Positions 36,727-45,119 of a stretch of 64,000 bases of DNA are shown one piece after another. The DNA comes from Novimethylophilus kurashikiensis (lineage in GTDB: Bacteria; Pseudomonadota; Gammaproteobacteria; Burkholderiales; Methylophilaceae). Under the pieces are notes generated by a model. It worked only from the letters and a program-made list of their open reading frames with translations. It made no database searches and had not been told where the DNA came from. The first letter of the stretch is position 1; the number at the start of each line of letters is the position of its first letter. Where the stretch lies: positions 1 through 64,000 of the forward strand of contig NZ_BDOQ01000001.1 in the NCBI RefSeq assembly GCF_003112435.1, in the 5' to 3' direction. The position numbers and the translations under genes were made by a program.

Positions 36727-37145
36727 TGGAGACGTTGGACACCGTAATGTATGGCACTGATGAAGATTTCGTCAGTGCCATGTTGCCTGTCGCGGCTGCG
36801 CTGGATGTCGATGCGTGGCGCACTTTTCTAGCAGTGTGCGAAGAAGAGGGCATTTCCTTGCAAAAACTGGGGCGGAAGACAGGTTTGAGCCAAAGCGCGC
36901 TTATCCGTGCGACTTCCGTCCTGGAAAGTTGGCCGGATGACGGCATGGCAGAGACCGGTCTGCTGCGAACCGCTACGGATACGGAAAGATACTTTCGTCG
37001 CAATTCGTTCCTCACACCGTCGGGGGTTCATTTGCACGAGCTGTTACTGCGGCGCCTGGGAAGCGAGCGCTATGTCGAGCAGGCGCTTGATGTTCATCGA
37101 TATTTTCAACACATCATCGACGAATACAGCAAGGTTGCGGCTTAA
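36726..37145 (+). CDS. Unrecognised protein with a likely winged-helix region, coupled to the molybdoenzyme gene
   Basis: The product is 139 residues from ATG 36726, which overlaps the molybdoenzyme stop by one base (TGATG). Residues 40-70 (EEGISLQKLGRKTGLSQSALIRATSVLES) look like a helix-turn-helix of MarR type. A second helical half follows with LTPSGVHLHELLLRRLG. It may be an accessory regulator of the molybdoenzyme. The family is not recognised with certainty. Confidence 0.65.
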
Positions 37146-37262
37146 GGATGAGTGCATAGAAAAAACCGGTGAATATCGCTGGGCTTGTCGTTAGAATGTG
37201 GAAATAACAAAAATTACAGCGAGGTTTATGTTCCCATGACAACTTAAAACAGGCAGATAACA

Positions 37263-37814
37263 ATGCACCGAATTGGCGACGAGGAAGCGCTACTCAAGTA
37301 TGTCGAACTGATTGCCATCAGTTTTCCCAATATCGCTCTGAAACTTAATCAATTGAAGGATCAGGGCGACGAAATCATCCCCTATATCGAAAGCCTGCTG
37401 CAAGACACCTACAAACGCGGCAATCAGAGCTTAAGCCTCGAAGTAGTCGAGGCGCTGATGAACATCCGCGCGATTTACGAGGCCAATGCACCAACTCCCG
37501 AGGTTGTTGTTTCCCAACCCACTGTAGCGGACGATCAGCTCGCGTTCGATCTTCACGATTCTCCCTATTTCATCAAGCTTATCCAGCGTTTTCCCCATAT
37601 CGGCCAAAAAGTGGAAGAAAGCTGGGGCACGCAAGCGCTCAGAACCTACATCTGGGATTTGTTCCAGGATTCTCGCGGCGGGACGCGCCAGGGTTTTCCG
37701 CCTGAATATGCATCTGCCTTGTTTCGATTGCTGGACGCGCACGACCAGCAATATCCGGAACTGGTCGATACCACTTCGGACATTTGGACGGTCAATAAAT
37801 TCGGTTTGATATAG
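37263..37814 (+). CDS. Unknown cytoplasmic protein with an internal duplication
   Basis: The 183-residue protein has no signal or membrane segment. The N-terminal half (about 10-75, with FPNIALKLNQL and YIESLLQDTYKRGNQSL) and C-terminal half (about 102-165, with FPHIGQKVEESWG and YIWDLFQDSRGGTRQGF) align as two copies of one helical unit. An acidic Pro/Val linker joins them. No family is recognised. The gene lies between the molybdoenzyme operon and the convergent pilE. Confidence 0.7.
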   Translation: MHRIGDEEALLKYVELIAISFPNIALKLNQLKDQGDEIIPYIESLLQDTYKRGNQSLSLEVVEALMNIRAIYEANAPTPEVVVSQPTVADDQLAFDLHDSPYFIKLIQRFPHIGQKVEESWGTQALRTYIWDLFQDSRGGTRQGFPPEYASALFRLLDAHDQQYPELVDTTSDIWTVNKFGLI

Positions 37815-37848
37815 CGGCCTGATGCCGTCTTGGACGAAGTGAGTCGAT

Positions 37849-38307
37849 TTATCGGTCCCAGCACTGCGTTGCCCGGTTGTCGGTGATTTCCGTCCCGCCC
37901 ACCGCAATTTTCTTTTGCCCGAGCTGGTTGTAGATAAGCGAGCCGCAACGATCCCCATCCATCACGGTATCGGCCACCGGTGCCGCGCTCAGCGTGTAGG
38001 ACGTTTGCGAGACGGTGAGCACGACGGAATATGAGGCATCGCCGGTACGCGGCGATTGCGTCAACGGTAAGGCTACATCATTGCCGGCGGTATTCTTGTC
38101 GTAGCGGTTAGCCTCGGTAAAGTTTTTTTCCAGGAACTGCGCATCTTCCAGCAGGACCGCCTTGGCATCGGCCCGATGCGCCCGCCGCACATGCTCTCGG
38201 TAAGAGGGCAGGATGGTCGCGGCGAGGATGCCGATGATGACCACCACCACCATCAATTCGATCAGGTTGAAACCGCTTTGCAGGCGGAGTTTTTTTTGAT
38301 TTTTCAT
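37849..38307 (-). CDS. pilE: Type IV pilin-like protein (PilE type), last gene of the minor-pilin operon
   Basis: The 152-residue protein has a prepilin leader ending at G-FNLIEL (about 12-13), with the conserved Glu5, and a hydrophobic alpha-helix. The C-terminal half has a cysteine pair (GDRCGSL and TQCWDR) as the pilin D-loop. The start overlaps the pilY1 stop by 4 bases. It is processed by PilD and assembled into or at the tip of the pilus. Confidence 0.9.
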   Translation of the reverse strand: MKNQKKLRLQSGFNLIELMVVVVIIGILAATILPSYREHVRRAHRADAKAVLLEDAQFLEKNFTEANRYDKNTAGNDVALPLTQSPRTGDASYSVVLTVSQTSYTLSAAPVADTVMDGDRCGSLIYNQLGQKKIAVGGTEITDNRATQCWDR

Positions 38308-41300
38308 TGGATTTGCTGCCAGAAAATGCGTTTTACGGTACCCATGGTCGGCGGTCTTCTATTCTTGATCGTGCTGATGCTGCCGCTGGTACCTGAAAAC
38401 TCCTTGTAATCGGAATTGCCGCTGCCGTTAAGCCAGGTGGGCGTGCCGAAAATACCCACCGTGGATTTAACGCCGCTGGCGACGTTGCCGTTCGACAGGT
38501 TGTCGCCGGTGTCGTACTGGCCATCGTTATTGAGATCGTACGCACTCACGGCAAGTCGTCCGCCTGTCGTCACGTTAAGTTCCATCAACCAGCTGAAGCC
38601 GCCGGGGAGGCAGGCATCCGTGGAAGGTACGACGGTCGAGAAGATCACGCGGTCGTATTTCAACAAGGCACGCGAAATGATGCGTTCGCCGCCGGGACCC
38701 GCGGAAGTGGTCGGCGGAACGACGAGATCCATGTACCAGCCGCGCTTTCCTCCCGCCCAATCAACTCCATTGTCGCTGGTTTCCCGTAACAGTGCATTGA
38801 ATTGCGCGGTCTCCGAGAGGATGCTCTGAATTTGCAATTGGCTTCTCGATACGGTGCCGCTCGTGCCGTTATCCCAGACGGCATAAAAGGATTGCACGTC
38901 GGTATTGCCAGGGTCGGTTGTCGTCAGGTAGCGGCCAGTACCGAAGTAGATGAGCAACCCACCGCTGGGGTGGGCGCCTAGGGTCGGCTGTGCGGTAATC
39001 GGCTGCGCCTGCCCCTGGGTATTGAGGGCCGTGAATAACGGTTGTGCGCCGTTTGCCAGCGCCCAGGTTGCGGCGTTGGTGCTGGATAAATCGAACTTCC
39101 ACAGGTTGCCCAGCAAGTCGCCGGCATAAGCGGTATCCATGATGCCGTCGCCGTTGGTGTCATACATCATCGGCGTCGAAAGACCGTTGCCCGAGCTGTT
39201 GCCGGCGGGGATTTTCTTGATCAGGGTGCCGTCGCTCAATCTCACGATATACAAGAATGCCTTGTCCGAAGTGCTGTTGTAACCGTTGCCGAAGACGGCA
39301 GCCCATTCCCCGGTGTTGAGTCGGACGATTTGCGGTTGGCTGAAGGTGTTGCCCAGGCCGGTGGCATCGCTGTACTCCCACAGCACATTGGCGGCGGAGA
39401 AACTATCCGGGTTGCTGATATCCAGCGCATAGACCGATTTGCCGCCGGCGCCCAGGCCGCCGACCAATACGCTTTTCCACGAACCGCCCCAGTAGGCGTC
39501 GCCGCTGCTGGGGGCACCATCGACGTAGTAGGTATGGCTGTAGCCGGGATCGGTCAGTTGGCTAAGCTTGGGGTAAACGCCGGCTGGGACGTAGGCGAAT
39601 ATTTCCTTGCCTGAATCGGCGTTGCCGGCGTCGGCCCGGAATGCGTGCAGCATGCCGTCGTTGCTGCCCACGTAAACCATCGGGCTGCGCGTATTCTTGC
39701 CGGCGACAAAAGCCGCATAAGAGGATTTTTCCGTCATGCCGGACGCAGTGGCGTAACCGAAATTATCGGTCTGCACGAAAATCGGGTCGGAATGAATGAT
39801 GTCGCCCAAGGTGGATATCTTCCGATCGCGGAAAGCGCCGCCGTTGCGTGCTTCCTTCGAATTATCCCCGCGGAGCCAAGCCAGGCGGTCGCTGCACAGA
39901 TTGTCTACGGTGCCATGGCTATCGGTATCCAGCGCGAGTTTTTCGGTGGCATTCAGGTTGCCGCAGCTGGAAAAGGCCTTTCCTGTGGTTCCGTCGAAGG
40001 TGAATATGCTCCTTGATGCAGCGGCAGGCATGCGCGTCGAGGCATCCCATTGCGCATTGCCGATGGTGCCGTTGGTGTTGACGCTATAGGCTATCAGTTG
40101 ACCGTGCCAGTCGGCGCTCGAAAACGTTGCCTGGTACACCATGGTGCCGGTCTGGATACTGGTGGAGTTGGCGGTGAGGGCCGCGGCGGAAGACGATGCG
40201 TTGAGGATGGAATTGAACACCGACTTGAATGCCTGGCCGGCGGCGGCAGGATTATCGGCACTGAAAAACTGCCCGCGGCTGTTGATGGCCGCATGCCATA
40301 AGTCGTAGACGTGGCCGACCGGCTCGCTACCCGGCGTAGGCGCTTCATTGATCGCAGGCCAGCTTTTCGTGCCTGCAGAGAGGGCGGCGAAGTCGCCGGC
40401 ATAGGTGCTGCCGCCCCAGGCTGGGTCGAGCAGGACGCTGCTCAGCCCCAGGCCGATGGTGAAGTTGTCCATGTGCTGCCAGGTAGCAGGATCGTTGCGC
40501 GGGTTCCAGTATTGGGCGGTATCCGTGCCGGAGCGATCGACGACATAAGCGGGCACGTTATCGGCCAAGTCCGTGCGCAAATCGGTGTACCAGTATTTGA
40601 AGGCGATGTCGGCGAGGCTGTTGCTATTGGTGTCCTTGTACGGGTTGGTCGCCGAATAGCCCTTGCCGTCTGGCAGCGTGTGGGAAGTGCCGTCGGTGTT
40701 GCCGCCGAAGTCCACGTTGTTGTCCTGGTTCCACAAGCCGTCGGTAATCAGCAGGTTGAAATTTTTGCGGCAGGATAGCTCGGTCCCTTTGTCGACGTAG
40801 GGGTTGGCAGCGTAGGGGCTGTTGACGCCGGAAGTGGTGTAGTACTGGCCCGCCCGATTCAAGGCGCTACGCAGCGGCGTGTAGGCGCCGACCTGTAGCC
40901 GGGCGATCCAATCGTAGAAATCCGTGCGGTGGGTTTTAGTCGCATCGCCTGATTTCGGCGCATCCAGGCTGCGCATGCGGTTTTCGTGCGTGGCGCTGTC
41001 GTAGCCCTTGCAAGTGGTGCCGAACTGGTCGCAGTTGGGGTTGAATCCCGAAGCGACCGATTGCCAGGCGAGCCGAACCTGGTCGGTATCGATGGTCGTC
41101 ACCGCACCCATGGCGGCAGAGATGGCGGCCAGCGCACGCGTCCGGTAGAACGAATACCAGTTGGCGAAATTCTGCTGCTTTTGTGCCGCCGTGCCGGCGG
41201 CAATATCTGCTGCGGAACCGACGACGACCTTGATATAACAGTTTTCATCCTCACGAGGATTGCTGTTGGAACAACCCGAAGGCTTGCTCGCTCCCGTCAG

Positions 41301-41795
41301 GTCGCTGTAGAAACGGTGATAGAAGGCGGCTTGCGTGGGGTAGGCGGTCGTGGTGGTGAAGTTGCACGATGACGTGACGGAACTGGGCTTGCACTGGGTG
41401 TTCAGCTTGTAGTTCTTGCTCAAATCGACCTTGGCGGTCGTCGCATCGAAGCCGCTGTTGTAGGCCGCCGTGAAACTGGTGCCGTAGCTCACGCCGTCGC
41501 GCCGCGTGGGAATGGTATAGGTGGTCAGCGGGTCGTAATACTGCCCGTTCCAGGGATAGGAGCTGAAGCGCTTAATGTTGGTCTTGTTGCCGGTGCTCAG
41601 TGCCTTGCTGTCCGGCATGTAGGCGCTATCCATGCTGCCGGAGTCGTCGATGGTGATGATGACGTTGGGCGCGACGTTGACGCTGAGAAAGAGTGGGACG
41701 TCGCTGATACCGATTTGCGCAATGGCTGGCACCGTCACGCCTAACAGGCCCCATGCCAAGCTACGTCTGATGGTTATTTTCATGTTCTTCCTCAT
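38304..41795 (-). CDS. pilY1: PilY1 type IV pilus tip adhesin/mechanosensor
   Basis: The 1163-residue protein has a signal peptide (about 1-26). A von Willebrand A-type region follows with the MIDAS-like D50-x-S52-x-S54 (DDSGS). The C-terminal beta-propeller carries calcium loop DTNGDGIMD (about 879-887), in the position of the known PilY1 calcium site. A second EF-hand-like loop DLNNDGQYD is near 1087-1095. PilY1 promotes pilus extension, attachment and surface sensing. It overlaps pilX and pilE by 4 bases each. Confidence 0.95.
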   Translation of the reverse strand: MRKNMKITIRRSLAWGLLGVTVPAIAQIGISDVPLFLSVNVAPNVIITIDDSGSMDSAYMPDSKALSTGNKTNIKRFSSYPWNGQYYDPLTTYTIPTRRDGVSYGTSFTAAYNSGFDATTAKVDLSKNYKLNTQCKPSSVTSSCNFTTTTAYPTQAAFYHRFYSDLTGASKPSGCSNSNPREDENCYIKVVVGSAADIAAGTAAQKQQNFANWYSFYRTRALAAISAAMGAVTTIDTDQVRLAWQSVASGFNPNCDQFGTTCKGYDSATHENRMRSLDAPKSGDATKTHRTDFYDWIARLQVGAYTPLRSALNRAGQYYTTSGVNSPYAANPYVDKGTELSCRKNFNLLITDGLWNQDNNVDFGGNTDGTSHTLPDGKGYSATNPYKDTNSNSLADIAFKYWYTDLRTDLADNVPAYVVDRSGTDTAQYWNPRNDPATWQHMDNFTIGLGLSSVLLDPAWGGSTYAGDFAALSAGTKSWPAINEAPTPGSEPVGHVYDLWHAAINSRGQFFSADNPAAAGQAFKSVFNSILNASSSAAALTANSTSIQTGTMVYQATFSSADWHGQLIAYSVNTNGTIGNAQWDASTRMPAAASRSIFTFDGTTGKAFSSCGNLNATEKLALDTDSHGTVDNLCSDRLAWLRGDNSKEARNGGAFRDRKISTLGDIIHSDPIFVQTDNFGYATASGMTEKSSYAAFVAGKNTRSPMVYVGSNDGMLHAFRADAGNADSGKEIFAYVPAGVYPKLSQLTDPGYSHTYYVDGAPSSGDAYWGGSWKSVLVGGLGAGGKSVYALDISNPDSFSAANVLWEYSDATGLGNTFSQPQIVRLNTGEWAAVFGNGYNSTSDKAFLYIVRLSDGTLIKKIPAGNSSGNGLSTPMMYDTNGDGIMDTAYAGDLLGNLWKFDLSSTNAATWALANGAQPLFTALNTQGQAQPITAQPTLGAHPSGGLLIYFGTGRYLTTTDPGNTDVQSFYAVWDNGTSGTVSRSQLQIQSILSETAQFNALLRETSDNGVDWAGGKRGWYMDLVVPPTTSAGPGGERIISRALLKYDRVIFSTVVPSTDACLPGGFSWLMELNVTTGGRLAVSAYDLNNDGQYDTGDNLSNGNVASGVKSTVGIFGTPTWLNGSGNSDYKEFSGTSGSISTIKNRRPPTMGTVKRIFWQQIQ

Positions 41796-42277
41796 GGCGC
41801 GTAGGTGATGATGCTTTGCAAGATGACCGTGCTGCTGCTCTCGCCGCCGACGCCCTTGGCGGTAATGCGGTAATACTCCACGGTGCCGACGCTGGGCATT
41901 TTCTCGATCATGTAATAGGGCTGCACCGCGACTTGATTGACGGTGCCGGCCGGAACTTGCAGTGCATTGGTCCAGTGGGTGACGTCTCGCCAGTAGGCGG
42001 CGTCGTTGGCAAGCGTGGCGTCATAGGTCAGCAGCCCTTTGGCGGTGCCGTCGAAAACGCTCGTGCGCCAGGTGGCGGTGGTGTTCTCCGCATACTTGAG
42101 CGCGGCTTCGGCTGACTGAAGGGCGAGATCGCGGTTGCGGCTGTTGCCTGCCATGCGTTCCTGCAGGCTGTTGTTGGTGGCCGACCACAGTCCGATCATG
42201 GAAAGCATGAGCAGGAAGATCAGCGACATCACCAGGGTGACGCCTTGCTGGCGGCGGAAACACGGATGGGCGTTCAT
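41792..42277 (-). CDS. pilX: Minor pilin PilX
   Basis: The product is 161 residues from the ATG at 42277, which overlaps the pilW stop (ATGA); the longer frame upstream is not supported. The leader ends at G in RQQGVTLVMSLIF. As in known PilX, the position-5 Glu is absent (Met here). It is part of the initiation/tip complex with PilV, PilW, FimT and PilY1. Confidence 0.92.
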   Translation of the reverse strand: MNAHPCFRRQQGVTLVMSLIFLLMLSMIGLWSATNNSLQERMAGNSRNRDLALQSAEAALKYAENTTATWRTSVFDGTAKGLLTYDATLANDAAYWRDVTHWTNALQVPAGTVNQVAVQPYYMIEKMPSVGTVEYYRITAKGVGGESSSTVILQSIITYAP

Positions 42278-43371
42278 ATCCGGTTCCTGATCGCGATCGT
42301 GGTGTTGAATACTTTGTACAAGCGTCGGTCGCTGGCGACGCTGGACGTGCCGTTGAAGGTGTAGGTCTGCGGCTCCGTGGCGATTTGTTCGTCGTTGCGC
42401 GTTGCCATCAACAAGCTGATGTTCACGCTGATGACGCGGGCCCAGTGCTCGGATTCTGTCGCTCCCGGCGTGACCGTGCTCACCTGTTCGGCGGAGACAT
42501 AGCTGTTGACTGCGCCGTCCGGCGTGGCATCGGTATCGACGCCATAAGTGATTTTCATGTTCTCGACGCCCTCGACCACTTCTTCGGCGGTCAAGGTAGC
42601 GTTGGGGGACGCATAGCCCAACTTTTGACGATAGAGCGCCGGCTCTCCGCTGGCATTGTTCTGGATGTAATAGGCCGATGCGCTCACCCGGTAGAGCCGC
42701 GAACCGGGGACAAAGGTGTAGGCTGTGCCGGTGGGGTTGGCACAATCCACCGGAATGCCGAACCCCTTGGTGCAATTGCCGGGCGACCCTGTGCCGGTAT
42801 TGTGATTGACCGTCTTGATCGTATTGTTGTTATTGACGTTGGTCATCTGGAACACCGCCGCATGGCTGCAATCCGTGGCCAGCAGGATTTCTCCCTGCTT
42901 GAGATCGTGGTTGGCTGTGAGCTGGAATTGCGCCGATGCCGGGTTGTGGCTGGCGATGATGTATTCCTTGCTGTTGTCGGCGAGCAGTGCAATCAGGACA
43001 TCGCCTCGCAGCATTTGCCCGGCAACCTGAGCGGGAATACCCAGGCTGCCTTCCTGAAATCCGACGAGCGGCATGCCGAACAGGTTGTTTTGCCAATCGC
43101 TGGAATTATTCAACACGTTGGCCGTGGTGGTGTAAGAACAGCCGGCGAACCCGGTCATGCGCAGGTCGCGTCCGATGCGCTCCATCACGTAGCGGGCACT
43201 TTCCTGCAAGCGCGAAGTGGCTTCCAATTCGCGGAAAACACGACTGCCCCCGACGTAGATGTAGCCGATCGCCAGCATGAGGATCATGCCGATGGCGAGC
43301 GAGATCATCAGCTCGATGAGCGAGAATCCGCGCGGCAGGGGAGAGGTTGTTTTTGAATGGATAGCGGACAT
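42274..43371 (-). CDS. pilW: Minor pilin PilW
   Basis: The product is 365 residues from the ATG at 43371 (a longer in-frame extension exists upstream). The prepilin cleavage motif is RG-FSLIELMISLAIG with Glu5. The large C-terminal region is typical of PilW. pilV ends 7 bases upstream and pilX overlaps downstream. Confidence 0.92.
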   Translation of the reverse strand: MSAIHSKTTSPLPRGFSLIELMISLAIGMILMLAIGYIYVGGSRVFRELEATSRLQESARYVMERIGRDLRMTGFAGCSYTTTANVLNNSSDWQNNLFGMPLVGFQEGSLGIPAQVAGQMLRGDVLIALLADNSKEYIIASHNPASAQFQLTANHDLKQGEILLATDCSHAAVFQMTNVNNNNTIKTVNHNTGTGSPGNCTKGFGIPVDCANPTGTAYTFVPGSRLYRVSASAYYIQNNASGEPALYRQKLGYASPNATLTAEEVVEGVENMKITYGVDTDATPDGAVNSYVSAEQVSTVTPGATESEHWARVISVNISLLMATRNDEQIATEPQTYTFNGTSSVASDRRLYKVFNTTIAIRNRI

Positions 43372-43378
43372 GGCGGCC

Positions 43379-43801
43379 TCAGATGGTCGTTTGCGTGACG
43401 AAAGAGGTCGCAACACCGTCACCGTCGTCGTCCCACTGCAGGGTAATGGTCGTCTTGCCGTCGCCCATGACGCTCACCGCGCCGTCTCCTTGCGGCAACG
43501 ATTGCAATACTTCGTTTTTCCATTTGATGAGGTCGAGCTGCGCCACGCTGCTGCCCACCGGCGTCGAGCCGATGCCGATGGTGTAGCTGCCGCTCAGGGC
43601 CGCCTGCCTGTTGACCCGCATGCGCTCGGTGATGTCGTAGCTCAGCATGGTGGCCTGGCTGCGCATGTAGGCGATGCGGTTATCCTTGACCGACTTGGCC
43701 ATCATGGCGGCAAACCCGAGCAAGCCGAAAGCCACTACCATGATGGAGACCAGGGTTTCCATCATGGTGAAGCCCTGCTGTTTGCGATGGTGGATGTTCA
43801 T
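43379..43801 (-). CDS. pilV: Minor pilin PilV
   Basis: The product is 140 residues from the ATG at 43801, which overlaps the fimT stop by one base (TGATG). The prepilin motif is QG-FTMMETLVSIMVVAFG with Glu5. Length and position (second gene of the cluster) match PilV. Confidence 0.9.
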   Translation of the reverse strand: MNIHHRKQQGFTMMETLVSIMVVAFGLLGFAAMMAKSVKDNRIAYMRSQATMLSYDITERMRVNRQAALSGSYTIGIGSTPVGSSVAQLDLIKWKNEVLQSLPQGDGAVSVMGDGKTTITLQWDDDGDGVATSFVTQTTI

Positions 43802-44358
43802 CAGCAATGTCCTGTATCGATGCGCACACGGCCCGTGGTGTTGACGGAGATCGTACGCTTGAGGCCGGCGAGGCATAAATCCAGCGCGCCGCTGTTGTTG
43901 CCGCTACTGCCGACACTGGTGCCGGTGGGTAGATAGGTGAGGTAATCGGCGAAGCTGGTACCGCCGGAAATGGCAATCCCGTCGGTGGTGGGACGACCGA
44001 TCTTGAGGCGGGTGTCGCCGCCATTGAACGTGCCGTTCTGGTCGGCATCCACGAAAGCCAGCCAACCGTCTTTCCAGCCGGCCGACGTGCTGCAGGTGGG
44101 CGCAGCGGTTTCTACATTGGCTGATTTGCAGACAGTTACCGGCCAGCCGCGCTTGACGGCTTCAGAACGCGAGTAATTGAAAATGGAAACGAGGTCGTCG
44201 GCTGCGCTGCGGACTTGGGTGTTTCGAATAAAGGTCTGGAAGCTGGGCGCCGCGAGCGACAGCATGATGCCGGCGATGGTCAAGGTGATCATCAATTCGA
44301 CCAGGGTGAAGCCATGGCATGAGTAAGTGCCGCGCATCGCAAATCTCGACGGTCGCAT
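43801..44358 (-). CDS. fimT: FimT/GspH-type pseudopilin, first gene of the minor-pilin operon
   Basis: The product is 185 residues from the ATG at 44358, or 178 from the ATG at 44337. The prepilin motif is HG-FTLVELMITLTIAGIMLSLA, and a GspH domain follows (NYSRSEAVKRGWPVTVCKS). There is no good ribosome site directly before 44358. A 21-codon leader ORF with a good site ends 3 bases upstream, so translation may be coupled. A c-di-GMP-I riboswitch lies in the leader. Confidence 0.9.
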   Translation of the reverse strand: MRPSRFAMRGTYSCHGFTLVELMITLTIAGIMLSLAAPSFQTFIRNTQVRSAADDLVSIFNYSRSEAVKRGWPVTVCKSANVETAAPTCSTSAGWKDGWLAFVDADQNGTFNGGDTRLKIGRPTTDGIAISGGTSFADYLTYLPTGTSVGSSGNNSGALDLCLAGLKRTISVNTTGRVRIDTGHC

Positions 44359-44361
44359 GGC

Positions 44362-44427
44362 TCAGCGACGTGAGTATGGATGGCTGGTGGGAGTGTGAAA
44401 CTTGGTATAAACGCTGCGATAGATCAT
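44362..44427 (-). CDS. 21-residue leader ORF between riboswitch and fimT
   Basis: ATG 44427 is preceded by AAGGGG. The ORF encodes MIYRSVYTKFHTPTSHPYSR plus one Arg, and stops 3 bases before the fimT ATG. It has no obvious regulatory codon run. It could carry translational coupling into fimT, which has no ribosome site of its own. Whether it is translated is unknown. Confidence 0.4.
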   Translation of the reverse strand: MIYRSVYTKFHTPTSHPYSRR

Positions 44428-44500
44428 GCCGGCCCCTTGTTCTGTTTATTTTGAATGACGGGCAATAACGACACGATCGGCCAAAATTATAGCCGTAACG

Positions 44501-44600
44501 AATTCGCGCCTCGCAGCCCCACTGTCATCGGATTCCCCTACAGACTGGTAGCTTTGCGTCCCTGCCTTTCGGTCAGGTTTGCCCTTATACGCGTTATTTA
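44501..44600 (-). promoter_or_regulatory. Cyclic di-GMP-I (GEMM-I) riboswitch upstream of the minor-pilin operon
   Basis: Read on the minus strand, the order is: a 5' closing segment AACGCG; AAGGGCAAACC; a stem CCTGACC-GAAA-GGCAGG with the GAAA tetraloop; the invariant GGGACGCAAAGC; a P3-type arm; GGGGCTGCGAGG; and a closing CGCG. This reproduces the conserved core of the c-di-GMP-I aptamer. The aptamer starts just downstream of the promoter at 44610-44638 and ends about 143 bases before fimT. No classical terminator is seen in between, so control may be at translation or by an unrecognised structure. Confidence 0.92.
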
Positions 44601-44609
44601 GTAATGGCG

Positions 44610-44638
44610 AATATTCCTACAGTAATATGCAGGGTCAA
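44610..44638 (-). promoter_or_regulatory. Promoter of the riboswitch/minor-pilin operon
   Basis: On the minus strand TTGACC (44638-44633) is followed after 17 bases by AATATT (44615-44610). The predicted start lies just before the riboswitch aptamer. Confidence 0.65.
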
Positions 44639-44735
44639 CGGTTTTTGCGATAAGCGGTCAGATTTTACTGACAACCGGTAGCCCTGCGTCGTCAATAAAA
44701 CCAGTCTAAATTTTCCATCTTTTCTGCCGAATCTC

Positions 44736-44773
44736 TTGACAATGACATCACATTTAGATGAGAATGGTTCTCA
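44736..44773 (+). promoter_or_regulatory. Fur box and promoter of bfd
   Basis: TTGACA (44736-44741) is followed after 18 bases by GAGAAT. The Fur motif TGAGAATGGTTCTCA (44759-44773) is palindromic except at one position and overlaps the -10. The 44365-44812 gap is thus filled by the leader ORF, riboswitch and two divergent promoters. Bases 44640-44735 show nothing else. Confidence 0.85.
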
Positions 44774-44812
44774 TTTTATGATGTTCAGTATCGGTTTCAG
44801 GAGAAGTCGTTC

Positions 44813-45010
44813 ATGTACGTGTGCGTTTGCCTGGCAGTCACCGAACGCCAGATTCATCAAGCCGCTCAAGAAGGTGCCACTACCCTCAAGGATTTGCGTC
44901 GCGAACTCGGCGTGACTTCCGAATGCGGCCGTTGCGCCACTTGCGCCCGCCAATGCCTGCGGGATGCCCACGGCTTGAGCCTGGACGAAGCTTCCTCCGC
45001 CCTAGCCTGA
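44813..45010 (+). CDS. bfd: Bacterioferritin-associated ferredoxin
   Basis: The product is 65 residues with the [2Fe-2S] ligands Cys4, Cys6, Cys38 and Cys41 of the BFD family; Cys44 and Cys48 are additional. GGAG lies upstream of ATG 44813. Bfd passes electrons to bacterioferritin haem to release stored iron under starvation. That fits the Fur box directly upstream and the haem-type bacterioferritin at 32227. Confidence 0.95.
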   Translation: MYVCVCLAVTERQIHQAAQEGATTLKDLRRELGVTSECGRCATCARQCLRDAHGLSLDEASSALA

Positions 45011-45107
45011 TTTTTAATAGCACTTTTGTCGTCTTAATTCTTCCAACAAACGCCAATGCCTGAGGAAAACCCTACCCCAGGCTGGACGTTTGCCTCATTC
45101 TCAACCC

Positions 45108-45113
45108 TATAAT
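45108..45113 (+). promoter_or_regulatory. Consensus -10 box 6 bases before a diguanylate cyclase start (possible leaderless promoter)
   Basis: A perfect TATAAT is followed by 6 bases and ATG 45120, with no Shine-Dalgarno sequence between. Transcription would start at about the ATG itself. Confidence 0.45.
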
Positions 45114-45119
45114 GGGCGC

